Positions 24,810 through 33,580 are shown, numbered from the stretch's first letter. The stretch is 64,000 bases of DNA from Nitrosopumilus sp. (GCF_025699255.1 NZ_JAILWA010000006.1:24358-88357); one strand, 5' to 3'. Numbers and translations: made by a program. The notes: generated by a model from the sequence alone, not told the origin.

Positions 24810-26870
24810 ATGGCAATTAACCCTTTCACAACATTTGTATTTGATCTGTTTATTTTCTCTGCAATTATTATTACAGCATACACTGTTAATTTCTATTATC
24901 TTGCAATTATTTCTAGAACTAGAAAAGAAAGACACCCGACAATTGATTGGGGAACACCTAGCGTCACAATTCAATTGCCAATATACAATGAAAAATATGT
25001 AGCAAAAAGACTTGTAGATTCTGTTTGTAATCTGGATTATCCTAAAGAAAAAATGAGAATAATGGTATGTGATGATTCTGATGATGATACAGTTGAATTA
25101 CTTGGAAATGTTGTTGATGATTACAAAAAACAAGGATTTCAGATTGAACATGTTAGACGTGGTACTAGGAAAGGATACAAAGCTGGTGCACTAAAACATG
25201 CAATGAAAACTACTGATACTGATCTAGTTGCTATTTTTGATGCTGATTTTATTCCTCCTACATGGTTCCTTAAACGAGCTATTCCACATTTTGCAAAATC
25301 TAACATAGGATTGGTTCAATGTAGATGGGGACATGTAAATGAAAACTATTCTGCACTTACTCAAGTTCAAGCACTAAGTATTGATTTTCATTTTTTAATT
25401 GAGCAAAAAGCAAAAAGCAATTCTCATCTTTTCATGAATTTCAATGGTACTGCAGGAATTTGGAGACGTGAATGCATTGAAGATGCAGGAGGTTGGCACA
25501 CTGCTACACTAGTTGAAGATCTTGATTTAAGCTATAGAGCACAAATGAAAGGCTGGAAATGTTTATTCTTACCTGACATTGTGGTTGATGCTGAATTGCC
25601 TGCACAAATGAATGGGGCAAAAAGACAACAATTTCGTTGGGCAAAAGGCTCCATCCAATGTGCAATAAAACTACTTTCTGATATTGGTTTAAAACGAAAC
25701 GTTGGATTAGAGGCAAAAATTCAGGCATTCATTCAACTGACTCGTCATATTGTTTACCCTCTAGTTTTAATTCAATTTTTGACTTTGCCTATATTACTAG
25801 CTGCTCAAGTTAATCTCTATGTAGTTAGTGTTTTGCCCGCAATTACACTTGCTACCTATCTTGCAATGGGACCTGGTGCATACATGATTGTAATTCGTGG
25901 CATGTATCACAAATCGTGGAAATCAAAAGCCAAATTATTGCCTGCTTTACTTGTTTACAATGCTGGAATGTCAGTTAACAATACTGTTGCAGTTTTTGAT
26001 GCAGTACTTGGAAAGAAAAATGAATTTCATAGAACTCCAAAATATGGAATAGTTACAAAAAAAGATGATTGGAGAGACAAAGCTTACAATCTTCCATTTA
26101 CACAAACAACTCTTTTGGAAATATTTTTTGGCGTTTATGGAATAATGGGAATCTTTATTTCAATATTTTCTAACAATCCTGTGTTTGTACCAATTATCGC
26201 CATTCAGGCATTAGGTTTTTTCTATATTGCTTACATGAGCTTGTCTCATACTCGCTTTAAAAGAAATAAATCCAGTGTTAATCGACCAAAAACGAAGAAA
26301 GAAAAAATGGCAAATACTATTTACAAACTTTCCATGATTGGAATTATTGGAATAATTGTTTTTGGAGCATATATGGCAGTTGCTGGTTATAATTCAGATA
26401 TTTATCCTCTTGATAGAATCCGAGGAAATCTTGATGGAATTGTTGCTTCTTCCGATCCTAATGTTATTCGGGATCACTTGACATCTATTCAGGCTGATTT
26501 GGATATTGTTATGATTAATTTGCCTGAAACAACTGATAGTGATGGTAAACTGATTTCTAAAAACCCTGTTTGGATTTTTGGTACAGAATCTACAAATTTC
26601 ATTAGAATTCAAAATGATGTAAACTCTATGTTTGATGGTCTTGATGAAATCTCTTCTATTTCAAAAGATAATTCTGCTTATCATACTGGAATGTTGGATA
26701 TTAATGATAGAGCATTATTATTAAAAGCCAATATTATGGATGCTACTCCATACATGTATGTCAGTCCTGCAAATATGATGTTAAGTGTTATTTGGATTGC
26801 AGCAATCATTGGAATTTTTGCAGCTCTGAAACGAAAGAAAGATCAGCTTACTAAATCTGATGAAGAATAA
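24810..26870 (+). CDS. membrane glycosyltransferase, family 2 (cellulose-synthase-like)
   Basis: A processive-type GT2 enzyme, probably polymerising or extending a surface polysaccharide. One N-terminal membrane helix (FVFDLFIFSAIIITAYTVNF) is followed by the GT-A domain: QLPIYNEKYVAKRLVDSV, CDDSDDDT, a D-x-D site in AIFDADFIPP, the acceptor-side EDLDLSYRAQ and the QQFRWAKGS form of QxxRW. Four or more membrane helices follow (about residues 310-370 and 430-490). A C-terminal part (about 500-680) has further helices and a polar domain not seen in simple synthases. No PilZ domain is seen. Confidence 0.88.
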   Translation: MAINPFTTFVFDLFIFSAIIITAYTVNFYYLAIISRTRKERHPTIDWGTPSVTIQLPIYNEKYVAKRLVDSVCNLDYPKEKMRIMVCDDSDDDTVELLGNVVDDYKKQGFQIEHVRRGTRKGYKAGALKHAMKTTDTDLVAIFDADFIPPTWFLKRAIPHFAKSNIGLVQCRWGHVNENYSALTQVQALSIDFHFLIEQKAKSNSHLFMNFNGTAGIWRRECIEDAGGWHTATLVEDLDLSYRAQMKGWKCLFLPDIVVDAELPAQMNGAKRQQFRWAKGSIQCAIKLLSDIGLKRNVGLEAKIQAFIQLTRHIVYPLVLIQFLTLPILLAAQVNLYVVSVLPAITLATYLAMGPGAYMIVIRGMYHKSWKSKAKLLPALLVYNAGMSVNNTVAVFDAVLGKKNEFHRTPKYGIVTKKDDWRDKAYNLPFTQTTLLEIFFGVYGIMGIFISIFSNNPVFVPIIAIQALGFFYIAYMSLSHTRFKRNKSSVNRPKTKKEKMANTIYKLSMIGIIGIIVFGAYMAVAGYNSDIYPLDRIRGNLDGIVASSDPNVIRDHLTSIQADLDIVMINLPETTDSDGKLISKNPVWIFGTESTNFIRIQNDVNSMFDGLDEISSISKDNSAYHTGMLDINDRALLLKANIMDATPYMYVSPANMMLSVIWIAAIIGIFAALKRKKDQLTKSDEE

Positions 26871-28376
26871 TTAAGAAATATTCAGATCTTTTCTAAGCTC
26901 ATCTACAGCTCTAATACCGTAAATGTCTCTAACTTGTTGAATTCTAATTGACTCTTTTAGCATGTCTCTTCCTATTGCATTTGTCAAAATTGAGTAAACA
27001 TCACTAAATCTAATTTCCCACCTATCTGCGCAATCTAGAATTTTACTTACTGCCCACTGTCTAACTTCATGTGGTAATGGGATTTTTTCTCCTGATTCAA
27101 TGGAAATTCTATCAAACAGATTTACAATGTCTGCAGTTTGTGATGCCATATTTTCTATATCTTTAGAAACACCGTATTTTGATTCTGCATTCATTCTGAT
27201 GTTTGATTGATATTCTGATAGTTTTAACAACGCCATCATTTCTTTTGAGGAATCACTAGATGCTTTGTTTGTGACATTCTTGACTGATTGTAATTCTTCA
27301 TAGAGTTTTTCAGATTTCTTATGAAACTCTATTGTGGATTCATCTTGTCTTTTTAGAGTGTCTGAGACTGATGATATTTTTTGTTCAATCTTGTTAGTTT
27401 TATCAAACACATTTTCTTTGAAATTTGAAAGTTCTTCCTGAACTGATTTTAATCCTTCTCCAACAAATGCTGTTGAATCTGCTCTTTGAGATAGGGCGCC
27501 AATTTCAGTCTCAATTTTGTCTATTTTCCCTCCTAATTCTTTGATTGATTCTAGACTCAAGTTATCTACAGAATTAGCTTTGGAGGATATTGTCTCAAAC
27601 TGTTGTTTAAGGCCGTCAATTACTCCTCCTAACGAATCAATTTTTGATGCTTTAGATGAGATCGAATCAATTGTTATCTTGATGGCTTCTAATTCTGCAT
27701 TGAGATTTGAATTAGATGTAATTCCTTCAGATATTCTACCCAATTCTAGTTTTAGACTCTCAATGATTTGGGAATCTGTATCGAGTTTTTCAGTTTTTCC
27801 TGAAATTTCTTCTATTGTATTTTTTAGACTATTCATTTCAGAACCAATCTCTAAAAATGAGTCTGTTTTCCCTGAAACTTTTCTTAGATCATCTCTAACT
27901 TCATCAATTCTCTGAGCAATTTTTATGATCATTTGAGAATTATTTTTAATTGAATTCATACTGTCTTCTACTTGCTGAGATAATTCTTGGGGTTTTGTTG
28001 ATTTTTGTAATTCAGATATTCTGCTAATCTCTTTTTCTAATTTTGATGTTTGATCATTGATTTTATTTACTAGATTTGATTGTGATCTAACTTGATTTAA
28101 TCCTGCATACAGCTTTTGAGTATCATCTTCAATAATGTTGATTTGTTTTGATTGCTTTTGAATGTGCTCTAATGTTGATGTTAATGTATCAATCATACCT
28201 TTCATGGATAGTAGAACTTTTTGATTTTCTCCAAATATTTTTGACATGACTTTGATCTCTTTTTGTAAAGCCTTGTTGGAATCTGAAACAGATGCTACTT
28301 TTTTTAACACTGCTGCTGGACTAGGCTCTTTTTTTGTTTTAGTTGCGGTTTTCTTCTTTGTCGTTTTAGTAGCCAT
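26871..28376 (-). CDS. long coiled-coil protein with Lys-rich N-terminus, 501 aa
   Basis: Residues 1-20 are Lys/Thr-rich (TKTTKKKTATKTKKEPS), like DNA-binding tails. From 25 to about 395 the sequence is continuous heptad-like coiled coil with repeated 'L..I...S.K...L' units. Residues 400-501 look like a compact helical domain (MASQTADIVNLFDRI to VDELRKDLNI). No ATPase motif, so it is not an SMC protein. A structural or chromosome-associated role is possible. Its 3' end abuts the glycosyltransferase stop with no gap. A second Lys-rich coiled-coil protein closes the window at 63285. Confidence 0.75.
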   Translation of the reverse strand: MATKTTKKKTATKTKKEPSPAAVLKKVASVSDSNKALQKEIKVMSKIFGENQKVLLSMKGMIDTLTSTLEHIQKQSKQINIIEDDTQKLYAGLNQVRSQSNLVNKINDQTSKLEKEISRISELQKSTKPQELSQQVEDSMNSIKNNSQMIIKIAQRIDEVRDDLRKVSGKTDSFLEIGSEMNSLKNTIEEISGKTEKLDTDSQIIESLKLELGRISEGITSNSNLNAELEAIKITIDSISSKASKIDSLGGVIDGLKQQFETISSKANSVDNLSLESIKELGGKIDKIETEIGALSQRADSTAFVGEGLKSVQEELSNFKENVFDKTNKIEQKISSVSDTLKRQDESTIEFHKKSEKLYEELQSVKNVTNKASSDSSKEMMALLKLSEYQSNIRMNAESKYGVSKDIENMASQTADIVNLFDRISIESGEKIPLPHEVRQWAVSKILDCADRWEIRFSDVYSILTNAIGRDMLKESIRIQQVRDIYGIRAVDELRKDLNIS

Positions 28377-28437
28377 GTAAATTCAATTAAAAATTTGGAG
28401 TTAAAAAAGTTGGGTGTAAAATAAAAAATGTAAAGAG

Positions 28438-28545
28438 TTACTTGTTTACAACTTCTGGTTCATGAAGTAATTCATGAAATGTCTTTTCAGCCAACCCATT
28501 TGCTGTTTCAATAAACCCTCTTGGACAATATTCACATTGAATCAT
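28438..28545 (-). CDS. 35-residue CxxC protein
   Basis: A short complete frame: MIQCEYCPRGFIETANGL then AEKTFHELLHEPEVVNK. C4 and C7 (CEYC) with H24 and H28 (H-x3-H) make a C2H2-like zinc site, so a stable mini-domain is plausible. It stands alone in 395 nt of otherwise empty DNA, and its start codon directly abuts a 25-bp perfect dyad. The A-N-G-L-A-E-K-T-x-H-E-L-L-H pattern recalls tiny proteins seen in other Thaumarchaeota, from memory only. Function unknown; zinc-dependent regulation or binding is a guess. Confidence 0.6.
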   Translation of the reverse strand: MIQCEYCPRGFIETANGLAEKTFHELLHEPEVVNK

Positions 28546-28570
28546 ATAGTACGGTATGGTACCGTACTAT
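28546..28570. promoter_or_regulatory. 25-bp perfect dyad, probable operator
   Basis: Arms ATAGTACGGTA and TACCGTACTAT (11 bp each) with a 3-nt centre (TGG). It ends at the first base before the start codon of the 35-residue CxxC gene and reaches a TATA-like CTATTAATAG on the minus strand at about 28564-28574, the place where a repressor would block RNA polymerase. I saw no second copy in the window. Confidence 0.6.
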
Positions 28571-28618
28571 TAATAGCAAGGTGATTACAAAGTAACCAAT
28601 TATGCAGTCAGATACCCC

Positions 28619-28650
28619 AGGTCATATCTCCTCATGAAATCAGATGACCT
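28619..28650. other. imperfect hairpin in a gene-free stretch (28571-28771)
   Basis: AGGTCAT (28619-28625) pairs with ATGACCT (28644-28650) over an 18-nt loop, and a TCT/AGA pairing can extend it inward after a bulge. It could be part of a small RNA, an operator or nothing. I see no gene in the rest of 28571-28771, which should hold the antiporter promoter. Confidence 0.25.
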
Positions 28651-28771
28651 ACTCATCACTCTGCATTTAGAATATGATGTTTGAGAATAAAGAGGTTAAA
28701 GATTTTGAAATCTCTTGAGCCTCCAATTTTGAATCCATAATCATTTTTAAACAAATTTGTTAACTGAAAAC

Positions 28772-30100
28772 ATGCAAAGCCTTCCACTACAATTAGATTC
28801 AAGTGGAATTCATAGCTCTTTGAACAATACTGTTTCTAGTTTAATTGAACAGATTACTCCCGAACTTCCTCATACTAGTTTTGTTACTGATTTAGCTTTT
28901 ATCATGATAATTGGTGCAGTTGTAACTCTGGCATTTTTTAAAATCAAACAACCCCTGATCATTGGTTATCTTTTTGCAGGTATGTTGATTGGACCGCTAT
29001 CTCCTTTTTGGTCTTGGGTTTTACCTGAAGGTGGGCCCCCTACTGATGTTTTAGAGGGTGTTGGAATATTGTCTGATATTTCTGCATTGAATCTTTTTGC
29101 AGAAATTGGTGTAATTTTACTTCTTTTTGTAATTGGAATTGAATTTCCTTATGCCAAAATCAAAAGCATAGGTCGTGTTGCAATTGGAGTTGGAACCATT
29201 GGATTGTTTTCCACTTTGGGTGTGTTGTTCTATACTGCGACTGCTCTTGGGCTGGCATTTATGGATGCATTGTTTATTGCAGCTGCATTATCTATATCCA
29301 GTACTGCAATTATTGTCAAACTTTTAGAAGAGATGGGAAAGATCAAAAAAGAATCATCTATTCTGGTTTTGGGTATCTTGATTGTAGAAGACGTCATAGC
29401 AGTAATTTTAATTTCTTCATTACAATCTATTGCTTTAGTAGGAACTGTTTCTATAGAATCAATACTTGTTGTTGTACTAGTTGCAACTGGTTTAATTGTG
29501 GGAACATTCACTATTGGAACTCGTGTAATTCCCCCTCTGATTGATAAGGTTGCAGCTGCAGAGCATCGTGAAATTTTACTTCTTAGTGTTCTTGGGGTAT
29601 GTTTTGGGTATGCTTTATTGGCAAATATCGTAGGACTCTCAGTAGCAATTGGGGCATTTTTGGCTGGTGTTTTAGTTGCTGAATCAAAATCTGCTGAAGT
29701 TGCAAAACTGCTTTCTAGTCCTATCAAAGATATGTTTGTAGCAATCTTCTTTATTTCGGTCGGTGCTTTGATGGATGTTTCACAGCTTGAAAATTATATT
29801 TTTGTAGCCATAGCTTTGATTGCTGTAGCTACTGGAATGAAGTTTGGAGGAAACATGATTGGAAATATGATTTTCAGACAAAAACGTGGAAAGGCTATGC
29901 GTTCTGCGTTTACTTTAGCAGCTCCTAGAGGAGAATTTTCAATTGTAATTGTGAAAGTTGGTGTTGATATTGGTGCAGTTAGTGCTTTCTTGTTTCCGTT
30001 AATTGGTATAATCTCTATAATCACTGCCTTTATTTCTCCATTTTTAGTAAAAGCTGGTGATAAAATAATACCTGCACTAGAAGAGCAAAATAATGTCTGA
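28772..30100 (+). CDS. cation:proton antiporter (CPA2/KefB type)
   Basis: Membrane exchanger of Na+ or K+ for protons. About 12 hydrophobic segments are readable. Family marks: FKIKQPLIIGYLFAGMLIGP near residue 50, LFAEIGVILLLFVIGIEFPYAKIK, SSTAIIVKLLEEMG (the helix-break region) and ILVVEDVIAV-like GILIVEDVIAVIL. There is no C-terminal TrkA-N domain, so it is the short form. I use ATG 28772; an in-frame TTG at 28757 would add 5 residues. The gene overlaps the following 141-aa gene by 8 nt. Confidence 0.9.
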   Translation: MQSLPLQLDSSGIHSSLNNTVSSLIEQITPELPHTSFVTDLAFIMIIGAVVTLAFFKIKQPLIIGYLFAGMLIGPLSPFWSWVLPEGGPPTDVLEGVGILSDISALNLFAEIGVILLLFVIGIEFPYAKIKSIGRVAIGVGTIGLFSTLGVLFYTATALGLAFMDALFIAAALSISSTAIIVKLLEEMGKIKKESSILVLGILIVEDVIAVILISSLQSIALVGTVSIESILVVVLVATGLIVGTFTIGTRVIPPLIDKVAAAEHREILLLSVLGVCFGYALLANIVGLSVAIGAFLAGVLVAESKSAEVAKLLSSPIKDMFVAIFFISVGALMDVSQLENYIFVAIALIAVATGMKFGGNMIGNMIFRQKRGKAMRSAFTLAAPRGEFSIVIVKVGVDIGAVSAFLFPLIGIISIITAFISPFLVKAGDKIIPALEEQNNV

Positions 30101-30518
30101 TGAATTAAAAGAATTTCTCAAGAAAGTTCATCCTGGAATTACAACTTTTGATTTTGATGGAAAACAAACACCTTGTATTGAATTGGATGAAAAAAAATAT
30201 GATGAGATGATATCTAAAGTTGCTGGACAATCTTTGTCTATAAATACAGATTTGAATATTTTACAAGATGGTTTAGGAAATGTTTTCGTGGAAATTACTT
30301 TGACATTTTCAAAAGGAAACATTGTTGAAAAATTTCTTGTCAATGCTAATACTGATCTTGAATTTTTTGAATCATTAGCAAAAACATCCATGCTTGCACT
30401 TTCTTCTCCTAAATCTAATTATGGTAAAGATAATGTGTTTATGATTCAATTGCCTCGTCCTGAAAAAGCTCAAGATGCTCTTGATATCATTAAGGATGCT
30501 CTAATTCCAAAGAATTAA
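30093..30518 (+). CDS. hypothetical protein coupled to the antiporter, 141 aa
   Basis: Overlaps the antiporter 3' end by 8 nt, so the two are translated together; it might be a regulatory partner. The protein is soluble, with a beta-rich middle (LGNVFVEITLTFSKGNIVEKFLVNAN) and no Cys or P-loop. No family is recognised, and it does not look like a TrkA-N/C domain. Confidence 0.6.
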   Translation: MSDELKEFLKKVHPGITTFDFDGKQTPCIELDEKKYDEMISKVAGQSLSINTDLNILQDGLGNVFVEITLTFSKGNIVEKFLVNANTDLEFFESLAKTSMLALSSPKSNYGKDNVFMIQLPRPEKAQDALDIIKDALIPKN

Positions 30519-30525
30519 TCAAAAG

Positions 30526-30602
30526 TGGTGCAGTTACCGGGATTTGAACCCGGGTCACGTACTTGGCAAGCACGAGTACTAACCAGACTGTACTATAACT
30601 GC
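30526..30602 (-). tRNA. tRNA-Gly (anticodon GCC)
   Basis: Reading the minus strand, GCAGTTA (5' acceptor) pairs fully with TAACTGC; the T arm is CCGGG-TTCAAAT-CCCGG; the anticodon loop TTGCCAA sits on a 5-bp stem and gives GCC, decoding GGC/GGU. The discriminator is A and a CCA follows in the DNA. No intron is seen. The body without CCA is 30529-30602. Confidence 0.93.
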
Positions 30603-30665
30603 AACAACCCTCAAGGTTGAATTTGGATATTAAACTGTTTTTAACTATTTCAATCAAGATACATC

Positions 30666-30932
30666 ATGGATGAAATTCTGTTGAAGAAAATTGAACAAAA
30701 AATTCAAGACTCTGTTTCTAACAAAGATGAAATTATTCAATTGATTGAATCATTTTCAAATATTGATGATTCTCAATCATTTGGATTGGGAATAATTGTG
30801 GGACGTATCTATAATACATTTTATTATCAATCTAAACGAATTCTAAATCGAGAACCTACAAAAGAAGAGTTTTTAGAATTTGTAGAATTTGTAAGAAATA
30901 AGAGATCTAATTTAACCAAACTATGGGGATAG
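30666..30932 (+). CDS. hypothetical helical protein, 88 aa
   Basis: A small, mostly helical soluble protein (LLKKIEQKIQDSVSNKDEI, then FGLGIIVGRIYNTFYYQ and a basic C-terminus). The Gly-rich FGLGIIVGR segment is the most distinctive part. It starts about 64 nt after the tRNA gene and overlaps the convergent L10e gene by 12 nt at the 3' ends. Function unknown. Confidence 0.55.
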   Translation: MDEILLKKIEQKIQDSVSNKDEIIQLIESFSNIDDSQSFGLGIIVGRIYNTFYYQSKRILNREPTKEEFLEFVEFVRNKRSNLTKLWG

Positions 30933-31430
30933 TTTATTCCATTCAATGACCTTTATTTGTGGTGTTCCTGGTAATTTTACACATGCTCCGTGAAGTGCTT
31001 TCTTTGCAGCTTCAACATGTGCATCACCATTAACATACAATTCCATAATGCATTGACCTTGTTTTACTCTTGCACCTAAACTAACTGCTTTACCCCATGA
31101 TCTTCGCATTCCTTCAGAAACTCTATCTGCACCTGCAGTTGCAATCTGTTTGTTTTCTCTAAGAAGATTGTGTGGATAAATTCTTAATCTTGAATAATAA
31201 CCTGATTCACCTGTGGTTTTTTCAAGTGTTTTGTTTGCTGCTAATCTTGTAGACTCGATAGCCATATGTCTAATCTGAATTTTTTCATTGATTAATAATT
31301 GAACACAATATTGATATGTTCCTCTTTTTCCACCTTGAAATTTTGCAATTTTAATTTGTGGCTTACCTTTGATGTACTCTTTTCTGGTAAAGACTTGTCC
31401 AGTTCCATCTCGATAGTTTGCACCATGCAT
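30921..31430 (-). CDS. rpl10e: 50S ribosomal protein L10e (uL16)
   Basis: Large-subunit protein at the tRNA-binding side of the ribosome. Read from ATG 31430 (MHGANYRDGTGQVFTRKEYIKGKPQIKI), 169 aa; the in-frame extension to 31493 would cover the divergent endA promoter. Conserved parts: MAIESTRLAANKTLEKTTG, YYSRLRIYPHNLLREN and ADRVSEGMRRSWGKAV. Divergent from endA with about 98 nt between the starts. Confidence 0.94.
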   Translation of the reverse strand: MHGANYRDGTGQVFTRKEYIKGKPQIKIAKFQGGKRGTYQYCVQLLINEKIQIRHMAIESTRLAANKTLEKTTGESGYYSRLRIYPHNLLRENKQIATAGADRVSEGMRRSWGKAVSLGARVKQGQCIMELYVNGDAHVEAAKKALHGACVKLPGTPQIKVIEWNKLSP

Positions 31431-31495
31431 GATATTCTCAAGCCAAAACGCCCATATTTTAACGGTTAGCAGGCTATTCTTCGTATTATCCAATG

Positions 31496-31504
31496 CTTAT
31501 ATGG
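31496..31504 (+). promoter_or_regulatory. TATA-like box of endA
   Basis: CTTATATGG lies 25-33 nt before the ATG at 31529. This favours that ATG over the in-frame ATG at 31493, which would lie upstream of the box. Confidence 0.45.
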
Positions 31505-31528
31505 AAATCCAACAATTTCCACTTCATC

Positions 31529-32092
31529 ATGGAAGATGCCCCTGTTGTTAATGGAGATCTGGTTTCAGATCAAGTATGTATTTCTAATAAAAATATGATT
31601 CATGAACTTGATTTGAAGGGTTTTGGAGAAATTGAAAGCGAGAAATTGTTTTTGAAATCTTTTGAAACTCTTTATCTGTTATACACAAAAAAACTCATTT
31701 TAAAAAAAGGAAAAAAATCGATTGATTTTGATTTCTTTATGAATATGTGTCAAAAAATTGATTTCGAAATTCTAACAAAGTTTTTGATATATCGTGATTT
31801 GCGAAACAGAGGTTATGTTGTAAAAGATGGTTTTGGTTTTGGATTTGATTTTCGAGTTTATGAGAGAGGACATTATGGTGAAAAAGGTGCCAAATTTCTT
31901 GTCTTTGGCCTTAATGAAGGTCAGCAAGAAAAAATGGGAACTTTGCAAAAAAAGGTTGAAGAAATAACTCAAATGGGTAAAGAACCTATAATTGCAGTAA
32001 TTGATCGTCGTGGAGAGGTAATCTATTACAAAATTAACAGAATGAACTTTTATGAAAACAAAGCCCGCTTGGAAGAATCTTTCAATCTTTAA
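31529..32092 (+). CDS. endA: tRNA-splicing endonuclease EndA
   Basis: Cuts bulge-helix-bulge introns from pre-tRNA and pre-rRNA. In this 187-aa frame the catalytic triad reads Y111 (FRVYERG), H115 (GHYGEKG) and K168 (IYYKINR). The N-terminal ~75 residues are the smaller domain; the C-terminal nuclease domain starts at about residue 80 (LTKFLIYRDLRNRGYVVKDGFGFG). The size fits the short archaeal form, homotetrameric or with a second subunit. It ends overlapping the convergent PLD-like gene by 4 nt. Confidence 0.93.
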   Translation: MEDAPVVNGDLVSDQVCISNKNMIHELDLKGFGEIESEKLFLKSFETLYLLYTKKLILKKGKKSIDFDFFMNMCQKIDFEILTKFLIYRDLRNRGYVVKDGFGFGFDFRVYERGHYGEKGAKFLVFGLNEGQQEKMGTLQKKVEEITQMGKEPIIAVIDRRGEVIYYKINRMNFYENKARLEESFNL

Positions 32093-32748
32093 TCTTGTAA
32101 AATCCACTCCGAAGAATATTTTAAAAGACTATTCCCTTCGGCTTTCATAAAATCATACACTTCGACATATTTGGTTTTATTGTCCCATAATTCTTCAAAA
32201 TCCTTCATCTTTCTTTCTACTCTGGATTTGTCATTCCATGATGTAAACACATCTACAGATTCAAAATCTCGTGTTTGGGTTGAAAATGATTCTCTAGAAG
32301 TTCCAGTAAATGCTACTGTTTGATCATGTTCGTCTCTAAAAATCCCAATTCTTTCTGAGAATGAATCTGCAATTTGTTCAGAATTTGGAATTGCAACCTT
32401 TAATTCAATCTGGCCTTTATTGACAATATCTTGAAGTTTTTGAATCTTTGAATCTTTGATTAATTTTCCTTCAAACGACTTTGAATATTTTTCAGAAAAT
32501 AATTTAGTGAAAAGATTCAGATCTGTAGTTCTAAATCTGTGCCCTGTAATCATTCTTAATTTTGCTTTTCCTATGGAAAAATTCTCAAAAGCCATGGCAA
32601 TGGTTGCTAGCGTTTCTATTGATAGAAAATCAACACATCTATCATATTCAATACAATTACTGAGACAAGGAAAAAAAAATTCTGCTACAATATCATTTCT
32701 ATCTGAACGATATTCTTCCTTTAATTCAATTTCTCTAAGGCTCAACAA
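32089..32748 (-). CDS. stand-alone PLD-like domain protein, 219 aa
   Basis: The layout follows the phospholipase-D-like domain found at the N-terminus of some superfamily 2 helicases: a strand (CVDFLSIETLATIAMAFENF), a RMITGHRF segment, and the second half IGIFRDEHDQTVAFTGTSRESFSTQTRDFESVDVFTSWND, where G-T-S-R-E-S takes the place of the usual GSxNxT and the HxK histidine is missing (SERIGIF). No helicase part follows. It might act as a DNA/RNA-binding module, a degraded nuclease, or an immune-type effector; nothing here decides. Convergent with endA by 4 nt. Confidence 0.55.
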   Translation of the reverse strand: MLSLREIELKEEYRSDRNDIVAEFFFPCLSNCIEYDRCVDFLSIETLATIAMAFENFSIGKAKLRMITGHRFRTTDLNLFTKLFSEKYSKSFEGKLIKDSKIQKLQDIVNKGQIELKVAIPNSEQIADSFSERIGIFRDEHDQTVAFTGTSRESFSTQTRDFESVDVFTSWNDKSRVERKMKDFEELWDNKTKYVEVYDFMKAEGNSLLKYSSEWILQD

Positions 32749-32884
32749 TTATTCTTCTTAATTTTGTTATTTAAAGAAACAATTTTGAAACAAAAGTGAA
32801 ATGTTTCCATCATGTTTTGTGACTAGTCCAATCTCTAAGATAAAAAAATTATAACTAATTATGATGATTTTACATTAGATTATC

Positions 32885-33286
32885 ATGAATAATTTCAATT
32901 ATTTTTTTACACCTGTTGGCCCAGAATATAAGAAAAAATTTGCAAGAAATGTTGGCATTGGCTTTTTGCTGCTTTTTGCATTTTATGGTGCTTGGAATTT
33001 ATTCAGCGATATTTCTGAACCTGAAATCATTTCAAATGATTCAAATCTTGAAGAATTAATTGATACATTCAAAGAAAAGTATTCTGACCGTGAGATCACT
33101 GAATTTCCTGATTCCAAAGGTGTTCCATACAAATATTCTACAAAAAAGGGTGACAACTATGTTGATTTGATTTTGGAAAAGGATCGTATTGTGTTGAAGA
33201 CATGGAGTGGTGATGGTGATACGCTTTGCATAGTTTCAAATCCGTTTCCAAGAGATATTTTGGATAATTGTCCTCTAAAGTGGTAA
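32885..33286 (+). CDS. membrane-anchored hypothetical protein, 133 aa
   Basis: One hydrophobic helix at about residues 20-40 (NVGIGFLLLFAFYGAWNLF) follows a short polar N-terminus; the rest (about 90 residues) is a polar, beta-rich domain with two cysteines near the end (DTLCIVSNPFPRDILDNC). The C-terminal part probably faces outside. Function unknown. A tiny hydrophobic ORF follows 10 nt later. Confidence 0.6.
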   Translation: MNNFNYFFTPVGPEYKKKFARNVGIGFLLLFAFYGAWNLFSDISEPEIISNDSNLEELIDTFKEKYSDREITEFPDSKGVPYKYSTKKGDNYVDLILEKDRIVLKTWSGDGDTLCIVSNPFPRDILDNCPLKW

Positions 33287-33296
33287 TGTGATAGAA

Positions 33297-33383
33297 ATGG
33301 ATAGAAATCTTCTTTTGTTGATTTTAGGTTCAATTGGGGCTGTATCCTTGGACATTTTTCTTTTAGTTTTATGCTGCGTGTAG
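33297..33383 (+). CDS. putative 28-residue membrane microprotein
   Basis: A complete frame of a single hydrophobic helix with a charged N-terminus (MDRNLLLLILGSIGAVSL then DIFLLVLCCV). It begins 10 nt after the anchored-protein stop on the same strand, so it could be made from the same mRNA. Its composition is right for a one-pass membrane peptide, but a chance frame in T-rich DNA could also look like this. Confidence 0.35.
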   Translation: MDRNLLLLILGSIGAVSLDIFLLVLCCV

Positions 33384-33572
33384 ATATCTAACAGTATTTG
33401 ACGTGCAAACCAATTGTTTTCTAAACCAATGTGGTATGGTAGAGAATCCTGATTAGAGTACTATTGCAGTGTTGAAGTTTTAGTTTGACACTCTCATTTT
33501 CTTAAGGAAAATTGTTATTTTGATTCAAATCTCTAATTGTAATTTGTAACATTTGAAATTTTTAAGATCATC
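33384..33572. other. non-coding stretch
   Basis: AT-rich DNA between the microprotein and the next promoter. I see no open frame, RNA gene or clear repeat. Confidence 0.5.
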
Positions 33573-33580
33573 TTTAAGTA
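33573..33580 (+). promoter_or_regulatory. TATA-like box, copy 1 of a repeated promoter
   Basis: TTTAAGTA inside the run GATCATCTTTAAGTAGAAT, 24 nt before the TTG start at 33605. Almost the same run recurs at 34740-34757, in front of a short lipoprotein-like frame. Confidence 0.45.
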
